Shown piece by piece: positions 1 through 7,231 of a stretch of 13,217 nucleotides of DNA. The stretch is from an uncultured Peptococcaceae bacterium (GTDB lineage Bacteria > Bacillota > Desulfotomaculia > Desulfotomaculales > Desulfallaceae): positions 1 to 13,217 of the forward strand of contig CAJYBN010000067.1 in assembly GCA_913064925.1 (NCBI GenBank), read 5' to 3'. Within the stretch, counting starts at the first letter, position 1, and every line of letters begins with the position of its first letter. The notes below the pieces were generated by a model. It saw nothing but the letters and a program-made list of their open reading frames with translations. It was not told where the DNA came from and did not search any database. The position numbers and the translations under genes are program-made.

Positions 1-756
1 CACGGCGTCGTCAACGATGTCAAAGCAATGGCAGGTGGGACAGACATACGTGCAGGCCCCGCAGCCCAGGCATTTTTCGTGAATCCTGTTCCAGATCGGG
101 TCATCAAAGTTGGCGTCCAGTTTAGACTTTAAGCCGTCTAAATTGACCTGGCAGGTGACAACGGCTTCCTCCTTCACCTTGGCAGCGGCAGCCTTGTCAG
201 CGTCGGAGGCGGAAGCAAATCCGGCCTTTTCTGCAACTTGCCGGCCCGCATCCGAAACTACTTCTACCACGTAGGAATCCCCAATATCTACAAGCAAAAG
301 GTCTAAACCCTTAGTGTCAAAGGGACCCCCGTTAACGGACGTACAGAAACACGTGCTGGCGGGGTCGTTGCAGCCGATGCCTATCATGATGGTATTTTGG
401 CGCCTGGTTAAGTAGTAGGGGTCTTGGTACTTGTCGTTATTGAAAACGTTGTCCAGCAGTGTAATGCTCATGGCGTCGCACGGCCGCACACCGAAAATCA
501 CTTTCTTTTGATCGTCCAGAGGGACATCAAGCTTGACTCCGTCCTCTCCGTAACGGTAATTGTACAATCTTTCGGATTGCGGGAAAAACATTTCTTTTGC
601 GGGAAGCTTGGGATTGCCGTAGTCAAGTGCCGCTTCCGAACCTGATGCAATTTGTTTAAATAACGTATAGGTGCCTTCCTTGACAGGGGCAAACACCTGG
701 TAATCACTGAGTAATTTGTCCAGGAAATTAGGTATGTCTTTCTTGCTAACTATCAT
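1..756 (-). CDS. AsrA/FlxB-like 4Fe-4S electron-transfer protein (3' end cut by window edge)
   Basis: An open frame runs from an ATG at 756 to the left edge without a stop (252 codons visible). The start follows an AGGTGA ribosome binding site that overlaps the stop codon of the upstream gene, so the two are probably translationally coupled. The visible part has an N-terminal domain with the motif GVRPCDAMS and a later GCNDPASTCFC segment. A CxxCxxCxxxCP cluster motif (C229, C232, C235, C239) follows, then CHCFD. This layout resembles the A subunit of anaerobic sulfite reductase (AsrA) and the related FlxB of Flx-Hdr complexes. These proteins pass electrons between a flavin/NAD-binding partner and other Fe-S subunits in the cytoplasm. 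A second Fe-S motif would be expected beyond the edge. The context beside hdrA and mvhD argues for an electron-transfer subunit, not a real sulfite reductase. The family is fairly sure; the FlxB role is inferred. Confidence 0.75.
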   Translation of the reverse strand, partial: MIVSKKDIPNFLDKLLSDYQVFAPVKEGTYTLFKQIASGSEAALDYGNPKLPAKEMFFPQSERLYNYRYGEDGVKLDVPLDDQKKVIFGVRPCDAMSITLLDNVFNNDKYQDPYYLTRRQNTIMIGIGCNDPASTCFCTSVNGGPFDTKGLDLLLVDIGDSYVVEVVSDAGRQVAEKAGFASASDADKAAAAKVKEEAVVTCQVNLDGLKSKLDANFDDPIWNRIHEKCLGCGACTYVCPTCHCFDIVDDAV

Positions 757-766
757 CTGTTTCACC

Positions 767-1723
767 TCATTCCTTCACCAAGAAAGGTTCGGGGTCATTT
801 GCTGTGAACGTGGCGAGGGCCGGTTTATCATCCATACTTACTCCAGCCTCGGCGTCGAATAATTCCTTCACGTCCTTAACCAGCTTGCGGGTTAACACGC
901 GCAGGCTGATACTCATCGGACAGGCCCTTTCGCAAGCACCGCAATCGGCGCAGCGCCCGGCACTGTGAAATACCCTAACTACCTGGAACAAAATATTATC
1001 CTGAACATTGGTGGCGCTTTTGGAAATCCATTCCGGAGTACTGCAATCCACAAAACACTCTTCGCAGTAACACATTGGGCAGGCGTTCCGGCACGCGTAG
1101 CACCTAATGCACTTGCTGAATTCTTGTACGAAATGGTTGCGGCGTTCCGCCGGGCTCTTGGCTTCAAACTCCTTGATATCTGCAAAATCATCATCGCCCT
1201 TGGCTGGGATAGGCTCACCGATCAACTCGTCGTAAATAACCGGGTTGCCGTAACGGCAGTCCAGGCAGGAATTATGCAATACATCTTTAACGTCTACAGT
1301 TTTGGTGAAACCCTTGCCCTTTAGTTCCAAGGAATTGCCGTTTTCAATGGCTTCCAGGACTTCCTTGCCGTCCAGGAGTTTTTCCACCTTTTTGCGGTCG
1401 ATCATACCGTCGCAGGGCACGCCAATGATATAAAGGTTATCACGATTAATCTGGTTTTCTTTGATCAGAGCGACAATGGATCTCACGTCGCAACCCTTGG
1501 CCACAACGGCAGCTTTATCCTCTCTTTTACGCAAGTAATTGGCCAGGTTGTTTTCGCATCCCCTGCTCCAGACCAGCTTATCTGCTTCCTCAGGGGTGCG
1601 GGCAAAGAGCGGCGTGCCGCGTAACGGCAGGCTGCCCTGGGCAAAGCCCACAACCACATCGACTTTTTTCTCTTCAAGTAACTTTTTAGCCGTGTCCTTG
1701 ATTTGTTCCGTCAGTTTTTGCAT
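767..1723 (-). CDS. Cytoplasmic protein with two 4Fe-4S motifs, probable Hdr/Flx-complex electron-transfer subunit (FlxC-like)
   Basis: This is a 318-aa soluble protein. The N-terminal half has scattered cysteines (WSRGCENN, AKGCDVRS, GVPCDG, SCLDCRYGN), reminiscent of the coenzyme F420 hydrogenase/dehydrogenase beta-subunit group. The C-terminal half carries two ferredoxin motifs. The first is CIRCYACRNACP (C205, C208, C211, C215), followed by further cysteines in CYCEECF. The second is CADCGACERACP (C258, C261, C264, C268). It should shuttle electrons between neighbouring Fe-S or flavin subunits. I chose the ATG at 1723 because GGGGTG lies 6 nt upstream. A GTG at 1732 would add three residues but has no good ribosome binding site. 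The start overlaps the end of mvhD by 13 nt, which implies coupled translation and co-assembly. The FlxC assignment is inferred from position next to mvhD/flxD and an AsrA-like gene; the exact substrate is unknown. Confidence 0.7.
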   Translation of the reverse strand: MQKLTEQIKDTAKKLLEEKKVDVVVGFAQGSLPLRGTPLFARTPEEADKLVWSRGCENNLANYLRKREDKAAVVAKGCDVRSIVALIKENQINRDNLYIIGVPCDGMIDRKKVEKLLDGKEVLEAIENGNSLELKGKGFTKTVDVKDVLHNSCLDCRYGNPVIYDELIGEPIPAKGDDDFADIKEFEAKSPAERRNHFVQEFSKCIRCYACRNACPMCYCEECFVDCSTPEWISKSATNVQDNILFQVVRVFHSAGRCADCGACERACPMSISLRVLTRKLVKDVKELFDAEAGVSMDDKPALATFTANDPEPFLVKE

Positions 1724-2151
1724 CCGCAACACCCCGATTCGCTAGCGACTAACCCCTTATTGGGGCCAATTTCTTTTACCTTGCTGGTAACGCCTTTGAC
1801 CACTTCGGCAAAGCGGCCGCCTTCGGCTGCAGACACCCATGAAAAGTTAACCCGGCCTTCTTCAAAACCAACATATTCAAGCAAGCCTTTCAGCAAGGCA
1901 AACTTGCGACGGGCTACCAAGTTGCCACTAACATAGTGGCAGTCACCGGGGTGTCACCCGGAGGTCAGCACGCCGTCGGCACCGTGACGGAGCGCGCTGA
2001 TTATAAACAGCGGGTTCATTCTTCCGGTACAGGGTATGCGCACCACCCGAATATTGGGCGGGTACTGGATACGGCTTATACCGGCCAGATCGGCACCGGC
2101 ATAACTACACCAGTTACATAAGAATGCTATAATTTTAGGTTCGAATTCCAT
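1711..2151 (-). CDS. mvhD: MvhD/FlxD-type [2Fe-2S] subunit, selenoprotein with in-frame UGA (Sec66)
   Basis: MvhD-type proteins carry a [2Fe-2S] cluster and feed electrons into HdrA in bifurcating complexes. The frame opens at ATG 2151, with GGGAGGG 11 nt upstream, and reaches TGA at 1956-1954. It continues in the same frame to a TGA stop at 1713-1711, giving 146 residues, about normal for the family. The region reads GVLTSG-U-HPGDCHY. In most MvhD homologues this is GCHPGDCHY, so the TGA replaces a conserved cysteine. Other visible ligand candidates are C12 and C15 (FLCNWC), C41 (RIPCTGR) and C71. Sequence after the TGA continues the family without loss, and a hairpin suited to a bacterial SECIS follows. 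VhuD, a methanogen relative, is a known selenoprotein. The C-terminus ends in a cysteine-rich GCCGCKN tail. It lies 22 nt after hdrA and overlaps the next gene. A frameshift or nonsense mutation is the less likely alternative. Confidence 0.88.
1923..1941 (-). promoter_or_regulatory. Candidate bacterial SECIS hairpin for mvhD UGA
   Basis: A perfect 8-bp stem (arms 1934-1941 and 1923-1930) closes a 3-nt loop, UGU in the RNA. The loop begins 20 nt after the UGA codon at 1956-1954. Known bacterial SECIS elements lie immediately downstream of the UGA, inside the coding region, and have a small apical loop with a G among its first two bases. This hairpin meets those criteria. It would recruit SelB with selenocysteyl-tRNA. 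Function is inferred from geometry only. Confidence 0.7.
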
Positions 2152-2173
2152 TGTTCTAATTTCCCTCCCCCAT

Positions 2174-5100
2174 CTAAAGCGCGTTGATCATGGCCATTAA
2201 CTGTTGGTTGGTGCAACCCTTCACGTTAATCGCTCCGCAGCGGCAAGAAGAGGCGCATGCGCCACAACCCTTGCAAAGGGCTTCGTTGACCACTGCTACC
2301 TTTTCTTTTTCATCCACCCGCACGGCTTTGGCCGGGCATACTGATTCGCACTCGCCACAACCAGCACACTTTCTCTTGTCGACAAATGCACACTTTCCTT
2401 CCACGGAAATGGTTTCCTTGGCCAGGATGGTGCAGGCGCGCCCCACTGCGGCTTTGGCTTGGGCGATATTCTCCTCGATGTTTTTGGGTCCGTGGGCTAA
2501 ACCGCACATGAATACGCCGTCCGTGCCGAAATCAACGGGGCGCAGCTTCATGTGGGCTTCCAGGAAGAACCCTTCCTGGTTCAGGGGGACCTTGTAAAAC
2601 TTGCTCAGCTTGCTGTTGGTTTCCCCGGGCGCCACAATGGCTGCGGCCAGACCCACCAAGTCGGCGTTGATCTCCACCGGTGTGCCAAGCACATGGTCGG
2701 TGACGGTAACCTTCAACCCGCCCTGACCCGCGGTTACCACCGGCTTGTTGTCAACGTTGTAGCGGATAAATATAACGCCTTTGTTCCGGGCTTCCCGATA
2801 CATTTCTTCGAAGAAACCGTAGGTCCTAATGTCGCGATATAAAATAAATATATTGGCGTCAGGGTTGACTTCCTTAATTTTTAATGCCTGTTTGATTGAC
2901 TTGGTACAACAAATTCTGCTGCAGTACGGGCGCTCGTCGTCTCTGGAACCGACGCATTGGATGAATACAATGTTTTTGGCATCGGTGATTTTTTCGCCCT
3001 GGGCTATGACGTTTTCCAGTTCCAGCAGCGTCATGACGCGCTCGTCTTGCCCGTACAGGTATTCGTTGGGTTTATACTCCTCGGCGCCCGTGGCGATGAT
3101 GGTTACGCCGTGCTTGATTACTTCGCCGTTATTCAAAGTAGTTTCAAAATTACCCACAAAACCTTGCACGTCCGTTATTTCAACGCCGGTGTAAACTTTT
3201 ATTTTTTCATCACTGTTGACCTGTGCAATAAGGCCGCTGACAAACTGCTGCACATCCTCGCCCTGCATGCCGAACCGTATGCGGTTGGCGATACCGCCCA
3301 GGTTCTCTGCTTTTTCCACCAGGTACACCTTGTATCCTTGCTTAGACATGTTTACGGCGCTGGTCATGCCTGCTATCCCGCCGCCGATGACCAGAACATC
3401 GTGGTTCATGTCCAGCTTTACGGGGTTAATGGGTTCAAGTAGAGAGGCTTTATATACGGCCATTTTCACCAAGTCTTTGGCTTTTGCCGTTGCCTTTTCG
3501 GGTTCGTGCATGTGTACCCAGGAGCACTGGTCGCGGATATTGGCCATTTCAAAGAGGTTGGGGTTCAGTCCCGCTTCCTTCAAGGTTTCCTGGAACATGG
3601 GCTCGTGCGTGCGCGGGCTGCAGGAAGCCACCACGATGCGGTTGAGGTTGTGTTTTGCAATGGCCTCCTTTATTTGGCCCGCGGAATCCTGGGAGCAGGC
3701 GTAAAGTTTTTCGGCCGCATATACGACCCCCGGCAGGGTTTTGGCGTATTCGACAACTTCGGGTACATTTACCACGCTGCCGATATTGATGCCGCAGTGA
3801 CACACGAACACGCCCGTGCGGATTATTTCACCTGCAACGTCTTTTTCCGCCGGGTATTCCTTCACCTTAGTAAGGGTTCCGCGTGCCTCGGCCAGGTTTG
3901 CCGCCGAGTCCGCCGCGGCCGCGCTGGCTTGCATGACGGTTTCTGGAATATCCTTCGGGCCGCTGAACGCTCCGGCGACGAAGATGCCCGGCTTGTTGGT
4001 CCCCACGCCGGTGAGTTCGGCCGGCTGGCAGAAATTAAATTTATTCAGTTCCAGCCCCAGCTTGTTAGCCAGTTCGGCCATGTCGGAAGCTGGTTCCAAG
4101 CCCAGGGAAAGCACCACCAGGTCAAATTCCTCGTGGCTGATGGAGCCGTCTTCATTGGCGTAACGGAGCCGCAGGTTACCGGAACCGTCGTCAGCTTCCG
4201 TCACTTCAAATATGCGGGAACGTATAAAGCGCACGCCGTGCTCCTGCTTGGCGCGTTCGTAATACTTTTCAAAATCCTTGCCGTAAGTACGCATGTCCAT
4301 GAAAAATATCGCCGTGTCAAGCGGGTAGCTGCAGTGTTCTTTGGCGATGACGGCTTCTTTGATAGCATACATGCAGCATACCGAGGAGCAGTATCCGTGA
4401 TCCATCCTGCAGTTCCGGGAACCGACGCACTGAATCCAGGCGATTTTCTTTGGCTCTTTGCCGTCACTGGGCCTCTGCAGGTGGCCGCCAAAGGGACCGG
4501 AAGCGCTTAGTATGCGCTCAAACTCCAGGCTGGTGACAACGTTGGGTAGTTTACCATAACCGTAATAAAACAGCTGGCTGGCGTCAAATTTCTCAAAACC
4601 GGGACATAAAATGACAGAACCCACTTCAACCTCGACAATTTCGTCTTTCATGTTATGGTCGATGGCATTGGCCTGGCAGACTTCCAGGCACTTGCCGCAA
4701 GCCTTGGGCTTCTTAATTTTCAAGCACTTGGTGGCGTCGATGGCATAAGCGTTGGGGTAGGCCTGGGCATAAAGCTTATAGATGGCTTTCCGCTTGTTCA
4801 AACCTTGGTTGAAGCTGTCGTCAACCTTGACGGGGCACTCTTCGGCACAAGAGCCGCACCCCGTGCATTTTTCGGGGTCGACGTAGCGGGCTTTCTTGTT
4901 GATCTTGACTTTAAAGCTGCCGGGTTCACCCTGAACGTCAATAACCTCCGCGTTGGTAATGGTTTCGATATTCAGGTGCCTGCCGCACTCGACCAACTTG
5001 GGGGATAAAATGCACATGGAACAGTCGTTGGTGGGAAAGGTTTTGTCCAGTGCCGGCATGGTTCCGCCAATGGCCGGCTGCTTTTCCACCAGGTACACGT

Positions 5101-5200
5101 AGTAGCCTGATTCCGCCAGGTCGAGCGATGCCTGTATGCCGGCAATACCTGCTCCAACCACCAGAACAGCTCCGACTTTGTTACCTTTCACACAACTCAT
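2174..5200 (-). CDS. hdrA: Double-length HdrA-type FAD/4Fe-4S flavoprotein, likely electron-bifurcating core
   Basis: HdrA carries the FAD at which electron bifurcation or confurcation occurs in Hdr/Mvh/Flx complexes. This 1008-aa cytoplasmic protein has two HdrA-like halves. The first has a dinucleotide fold GAGIAG (16-21), a ferredoxin motif CTGCGSCAEECP (C112, C115, C118, C122), more cysteines in CGKCLEVC, and a CVGSR...YCSSVCC motif near 258-276. A linker domain begins with CHCGINIG (C467, C469). The second half repeats the nucleotide fold GGGIAG (606-611) and a CVGSR...YCSRICC motif. It ends in two ferredoxin motifs (C945, C948, C951, C955 and C976, C979, C982, C986). Methanogen HdrA is about 650 aa; the long form is common in acetogens and sulfate reducers. 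Context beside mvhD suggests electrons enter through MvhD. No hdrB or hdrC is in the window. The ATG at 5200 is oddly far (17 nt) from the nearest strong Shine-Dalgarno sequence. Confidence 0.93.
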   Translation of the reverse strand: MSCVKGNKVGAVLVVGAGIAGIQASLDLAESGYYVYLVEKQPAIGGTMPALDKTFPTNDCSMCILSPKLVECGRHLNIETITNAEVIDVQGEPGSFKVKINKKARYVDPEKCTGCGSCAEECPVKVDDSFNQGLNKRKAIYKLYAQAYPNAYAIDATKCLKIKKPKACGKCLEVCQANAIDHNMKDEIVEVEVGSVILCPGFEKFDASQLFYYGYGKLPNVVTSLEFERILSASGPFGGHLQRPSDGKEPKKIAWIQCVGSRNCRMDHGYCSSVCCMYAIKEAVIAKEHCSYPLDTAIFFMDMRTYGKDFEKYYERAKQEHGVRFIRSRIFEVTEADDGSGNLRLRYANEDGSISHEEFDLVVLSLGLEPASDMAELANKLGLELNKFNFCQPAELTGVGTNKPGIFVAGAFSGPKDIPETVMQASAAAADSAANLAEARGTLTKVKEYPAEKDVAGEIIRTGVFVCHCGINIGSVVNVPEVVEYAKTLPGVVYAAEKLYACSQDSAGQIKEAIAKHNLNRIVVASCSPRTHEPMFQETLKEAGLNPNLFEMANIRDQCSWVHMHEPEKATAKAKDLVKMAVYKASLLEPINPVKLDMNHDVLVIGGGIAGMTSAVNMSKQGYKVYLVEKAENLGGIANRIRFGMQGEDVQQFVSGLIAQVNSDEKIKVYTGVEITDVQGFVGNFETTLNNGEVIKHGVTIIATGAEEYKPNEYLYGQDERVMTLLELENVIAQGEKITDAKNIVFIQCVGSRDDERPYCSRICCTKSIKQALKIKEVNPDANIFILYRDIRTYGFFEEMYREARNKGVIFIRYNVDNKPVVTAGQGGLKVTVTDHVLGTPVEINADLVGLAAAIVAPGETNSKLSKFYKVPLNQEGFFLEAHMKLRPVDFGTDGVFMCGLAHGPKNIEENIAQAKAAVGRACTILAKETISVEGKCAFVDKRKCAGCGECESVCPAKAVRVDEKEKVAVVNEALCKGCGACASSCRCGAINVKGCTNQQLMAMINAL

Positions 5201-5223
5201 ATAAGCATCACATCCGTCCTCCT
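5197..5223 (-). promoter_or_regulatory. Shine-Dalgarno plus four-codon leader overlapping hdrA start
   Basis: AGGAGG (5223-5218) lies 17 nt before the hdrA ATG, which is too far for efficient initiation. It is 9 nt from an ATG at 5208 that opens a minimal frame: three sense codons, then TGA at 5199-5197. That stop overlaps the hdrA ATG in an ATGA arrangement typical of translational coupling. An ATG at 5213 followed at once by TGA is also present. A coupled leader for hdrA translation is an inference; a sequencing indel would be a simple alternative. Confidence 0.45.
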
Positions 5224-5256
5224 AATTTCGGCATACATAATGCATTGGCTTCTGCC

Positions 5257-5320
5257 GCCGCGCGGCTTATAGCAGCGGTCGAGGCACACGCCGCGCTGCT
5301 ACCGGTATATGTCGCGCGGC
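5257..5320. repeat. Large GC-rich nested inverted repeat between acsE and hdrA
   Basis: The outer arms are 5257-5266 and 5311-5320 and pair over 10 positions with one G-T wobble. The inner arms are 5270-5277 and 5294-5301, a perfect 8 bp. No U-rich tract follows on the minus strand, so it is not a classical intrinsic terminator. It may be an mRNA processing or stability structure separating acs and hdr messages, or a remnant of a small repeat element. Function is not visible. Confidence 0.7.
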
Positions 5321-5333
5321 AAAGATGGTTAAA

Positions 5334-5378
5334 CGGATATGGAAAAGCGGATTTATATCCACCACATTTCCATATCCG
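5334..5378. repeat. 12-bp perfect inverted repeat downstream of acsE
   Basis: The arms 5334-5345 and 5367-5378 are perfectly complementary. The 21-nt interior contains a second short stem (gcggat against atccac, one wobble) around a 4-nt loop, so the RNA would form one long, slightly bulged hairpin. It begins about 23 nt after the acsE stop. No poly-U run follows on the minus strand. It probably protects the acsE 3' end or attenuates read-through to hdrA; both are inference. Confidence 0.7.
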
Positions 5379-5401
5379 GGCACCAATAAAAAGCGTTATA
5401 G

Positions 5402-6196
5402 TTACCTGGAGCGGAAAGTTTTCAAGAACGAATCGCAATATATATCTTTGTTCAGCAGTATGTTTGCAGCAGCCACGGCATCCAGAAGCTGGTCGTCGTC
5501 AACATCGGCAATGGCTGAATCCAAACCGTGAGCCATGGCCATTATCAGGAATGTACGGTTGATAAGGTGCCTGTTGGTGCAGTTCTGCGACGAGTTGCTT
5601 AAGCCAATTGTAGTGCGCGGGGGCGGGTCGGCCAGCGTTTTAACCTGCCTGATGGTTTCCAGCACCTCAACACCGTGTTCCTGGGCTACGTTGCAGGGAA
5701 GCATCAACGGGTCGATGTACAAGTCCTCCATGGGAATGCCGTGCATGTCGGCATTAACCACTATTTCCATGGCCAGCGCGATGCGGTCGGAAGCGCTTTT
5801 GGGAACGCCCTTTTCGTTCATGGCCAAGCCGATGATGGCGGCGTTGTATTTTGCTGCCATGGGCAGGTAAATATCCATCTTGTACTGGTCGGCCGTCGTG
5901 GAATTGATCATGGCTTTCCCCTTGTGTACCTTAAGCCCGGCTTCAATGGCATCGGGGTTGGTGGAATCGATGCAACAGGGCAGGGGCGCGGCTTCTTGCG
6001 CGGTTTTTACCAGCCATTCCATTACGGCCGGCTGGTCGGCTTTGTCCACAGTGGGACCGGTGTTAATGTCCAGATAAGCGGCGCATTGTTCGTATTGGCG
6101 CTTCGCCCAGTACTTAATGGGTTCGGGGTCCTTGTTCATAATGGCTTCCCTGATATCTTTGAACATGCCATTGATCCGCTCGCCAATGAGGATCAT
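5402..6196 (-). CDS. acsE: Methyltetrahydrofolate:corrinoid iron-sulfur protein methyltransferase
   Basis: This enzyme moves the methyl group of 5-methyl-tetrahydrofolate to the Co(I) corrinoid of the AcsCD protein, joining the methyl and carbonyl branches. The 264-aa protein is a single TIM-barrel pterin-binding domain of the usual length (Moorella AcsE is about 262 aa). It starts MILIGERING. The motif DSTNPDAIEAG carries D77, matching the pterin-binding aspartate (D75 in Moorella). GLSNSSQN carries N201, matching the catalytic asparagine N199. ATG at 6196 follows AAGGAGG by 9 nt. It lies 29 nt after acsD in an obvious operon. The following 201 nt before hdrA are structured. The call is firm from motifs and neighbours. 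Confidence 0.96.
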   Translation of the reverse strand: MILIGERINGMFKDIREAIMNKDPEPIKYWAKRQYEQCAAYLDINTGPTVDKADQPAVMEWLVKTAQEAAPLPCCIDSTNPDAIEAGLKVHKGKAMINSTTADQYKMDIYLPMAAKYNAAIIGLAMNEKGVPKSASDRIALAMEIVVNADMHGIPMEDLYIDPLMLPCNVAQEHGVEVLETIRQVKTLADPPPRTTIGLSNSSQNCTNRHLINRTFLIMAMAHGLDSAIADVDDDQLLDAVAAANILLNKDIYCDSFLKTFRSR

Positions 6197-6225
6197 GCTC
6201 TAAAGCCTCCTTATATTTTTAAAAT

Positions 6226-7176
6226 TTAATAAGCATTGCTTTCCATCATTTTGTCAATGTGTTTCTTGACTTCCTTAACTGATTCGGGATGACGCAGCAC
6301 GAAAATCGAGCCGCCGGCCTGGGCAAAGGTTGTTGCAGTAATTACTTCCCACAAAATAGCCCGGCGTTCCTGCGCGCCCCACTCTGGGTTTTCATCGTCA
6401 GGGCTCTTAGCTTCCTTGGCCTTCCATGCTTCTTGACCCACAAAGCAGATCACGGGCATGGCCAGCATTTTATCGCCCATGAGCGCGCCCAGCCTTGCCC
6501 TTTCCATGATAGAATAAGCATACTCTATGCCGTAGCCTAGAGCACCGACCAGCGGGTCAATGGCAATGCGGTTGGCGGCCAGGTTCATTTCCGTTACTAA
6601 AATGTTCAACTGTTTGGCTAAGTTGATGTCCAGGGGGCTGGAGGCAATTATGCTGTGGCCGTTTACCATGGCAGTGGCCGTAATGGTCTTGTAATTCTTT
6701 TCAGTGGCACAGCCTATCAGGCAGTTTTTGCCGTTCAGGGCCTCGCCAACTTTTTCCAGCACTTCGGCGTCCTTGTCTTCCACACCGCAGCCAATTACGA
6801 TCAGGGGTACATTTACGGCGTCGGCAACCGCCTTGGCGGTAGCTGCGCACTCATCGGGAGTCGCATTTTTATAATCCGGGTGGGCGCTCATCAAACGCAG
6901 GGCAACTACGTCGGCCCCGTATTCCACGTTTTTCTTGGCCCATGCCACGGGATCGTTCAGCACGCCCTCGAAGGGCTTTTTCAAAATGTCTGGCCAATCA
7001 GTCGGCTCCAGGTCCCAAACTTCCAGCGCTGTTATGGGCCTGTTTGGAATTTCACCCTCAAAGTGCAAAAAAGGCAGTGTGCTTTCTCCACCGACTTTAA
7101 CCGTGTTAGGTTCGGTGCCCAGCACCATCTCGCTGACTTTGCTGGTCCATTTTTCTTTTGCTATAGTAACAGCCAT
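6226..7176 (-). CDS. acsD: Corrinoid iron-sulfur protein small subunit
   Basis: AcsD is the small, cofactor-free TIM-barrel subunit of the corrinoid iron-sulfur protein. It pairs with AcsC, completes the B12 pocket and helps dock the methyltransferase. The 316-aa sequence has the family features VGGESTLPFLHFEGE near residues 28-42, the ALEVWD segment, GADVVALRLMSAHPD, and DPLVGALGYGIEYAYS toward the C-terminal half. No cysteine cluster motif is present, as expected. ATG at 7176 follows AAAGGAG at normal distance. It sits between cooC and acsE, with its partner acsC two genes upstream. No truncation or frameshift is seen. Confidence 0.95.
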   Translation of the reverse strand: MAVTIAKEKWTSKVSEMVLGTEPNTVKVGGESTLPFLHFEGEIPNRPITALEVWDLEPTDWPDILKKPFEGVLNDPVAWAKKNVEYGADVVALRLMSAHPDYKNATPDECAATAKAVADAVNVPLIVIGCGVEDKDAEVLEKVGEALNGKNCLIGCATEKNYKTITATAMVNGHSIIASSPLDINLAKQLNILVTEMNLAANRIAIDPLVGALGYGIEYAYSIMERARLGALMGDKMLAMPVICFVGQEAWKAKEAKSPDDENPEWGAQERRAILWEVITATTFAQAGGSIFVLRHPESVKEVKKHIDKMMESNAY

Positions 7177-7231
7177 TGGTTCCGCTCCTTTCTACATAAA
7201 GAAAGCTTATTTAAAAGCTTATTTTTGCGGT

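Noticed and set aside
498..707. A possible frameshift or small gene in the left-edge gene
   Set aside because: Translating from ATG 756 gives one uninterrupted frame to the edge with AsrA-like motifs in register. The short frame at 498-707 is a shadow of it.
1711..1713. The terminal TGA of mvhD as a second selenocysteine
   Set aside because: It is at the expected end of the protein, no family sequence continues after it in that frame, and it lies inside the start of the next gene.
1711..2151. mvhD as a pseudogene or as two separate small genes
   Set aside because: The interruption is a single in-frame TGA at a conserved Cys position, the two sides join without a gap, and a SECIS-like hairpin follows. 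Selenocysteine explains all of this.
3310..5100. A repeated stretch in hdrA (near 3314 and 5085) as a repeat element
   Set aside because: Both copies encode the YLVEK segment of the two homologous HdrA nucleotide-binding folds, so it reflects internal domain duplication, not a separate repeat.
5208..5438. A 76-codon minus-strand frame spanning the acsE-hdrA gap
   Set aside because: It starts inside acsE in another frame and runs through the inverted repeats. It has no ribosome binding site or recognisable protein features.
7202..7224. Two 11-bp direct repeats (aaagcttattt) between cooC and acsD
   Set aside because: Only two short AT-rich copies in a 55-nt spacer, most simply a small tandem duplication. 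Nothing suggests a regulatory or mobile function.
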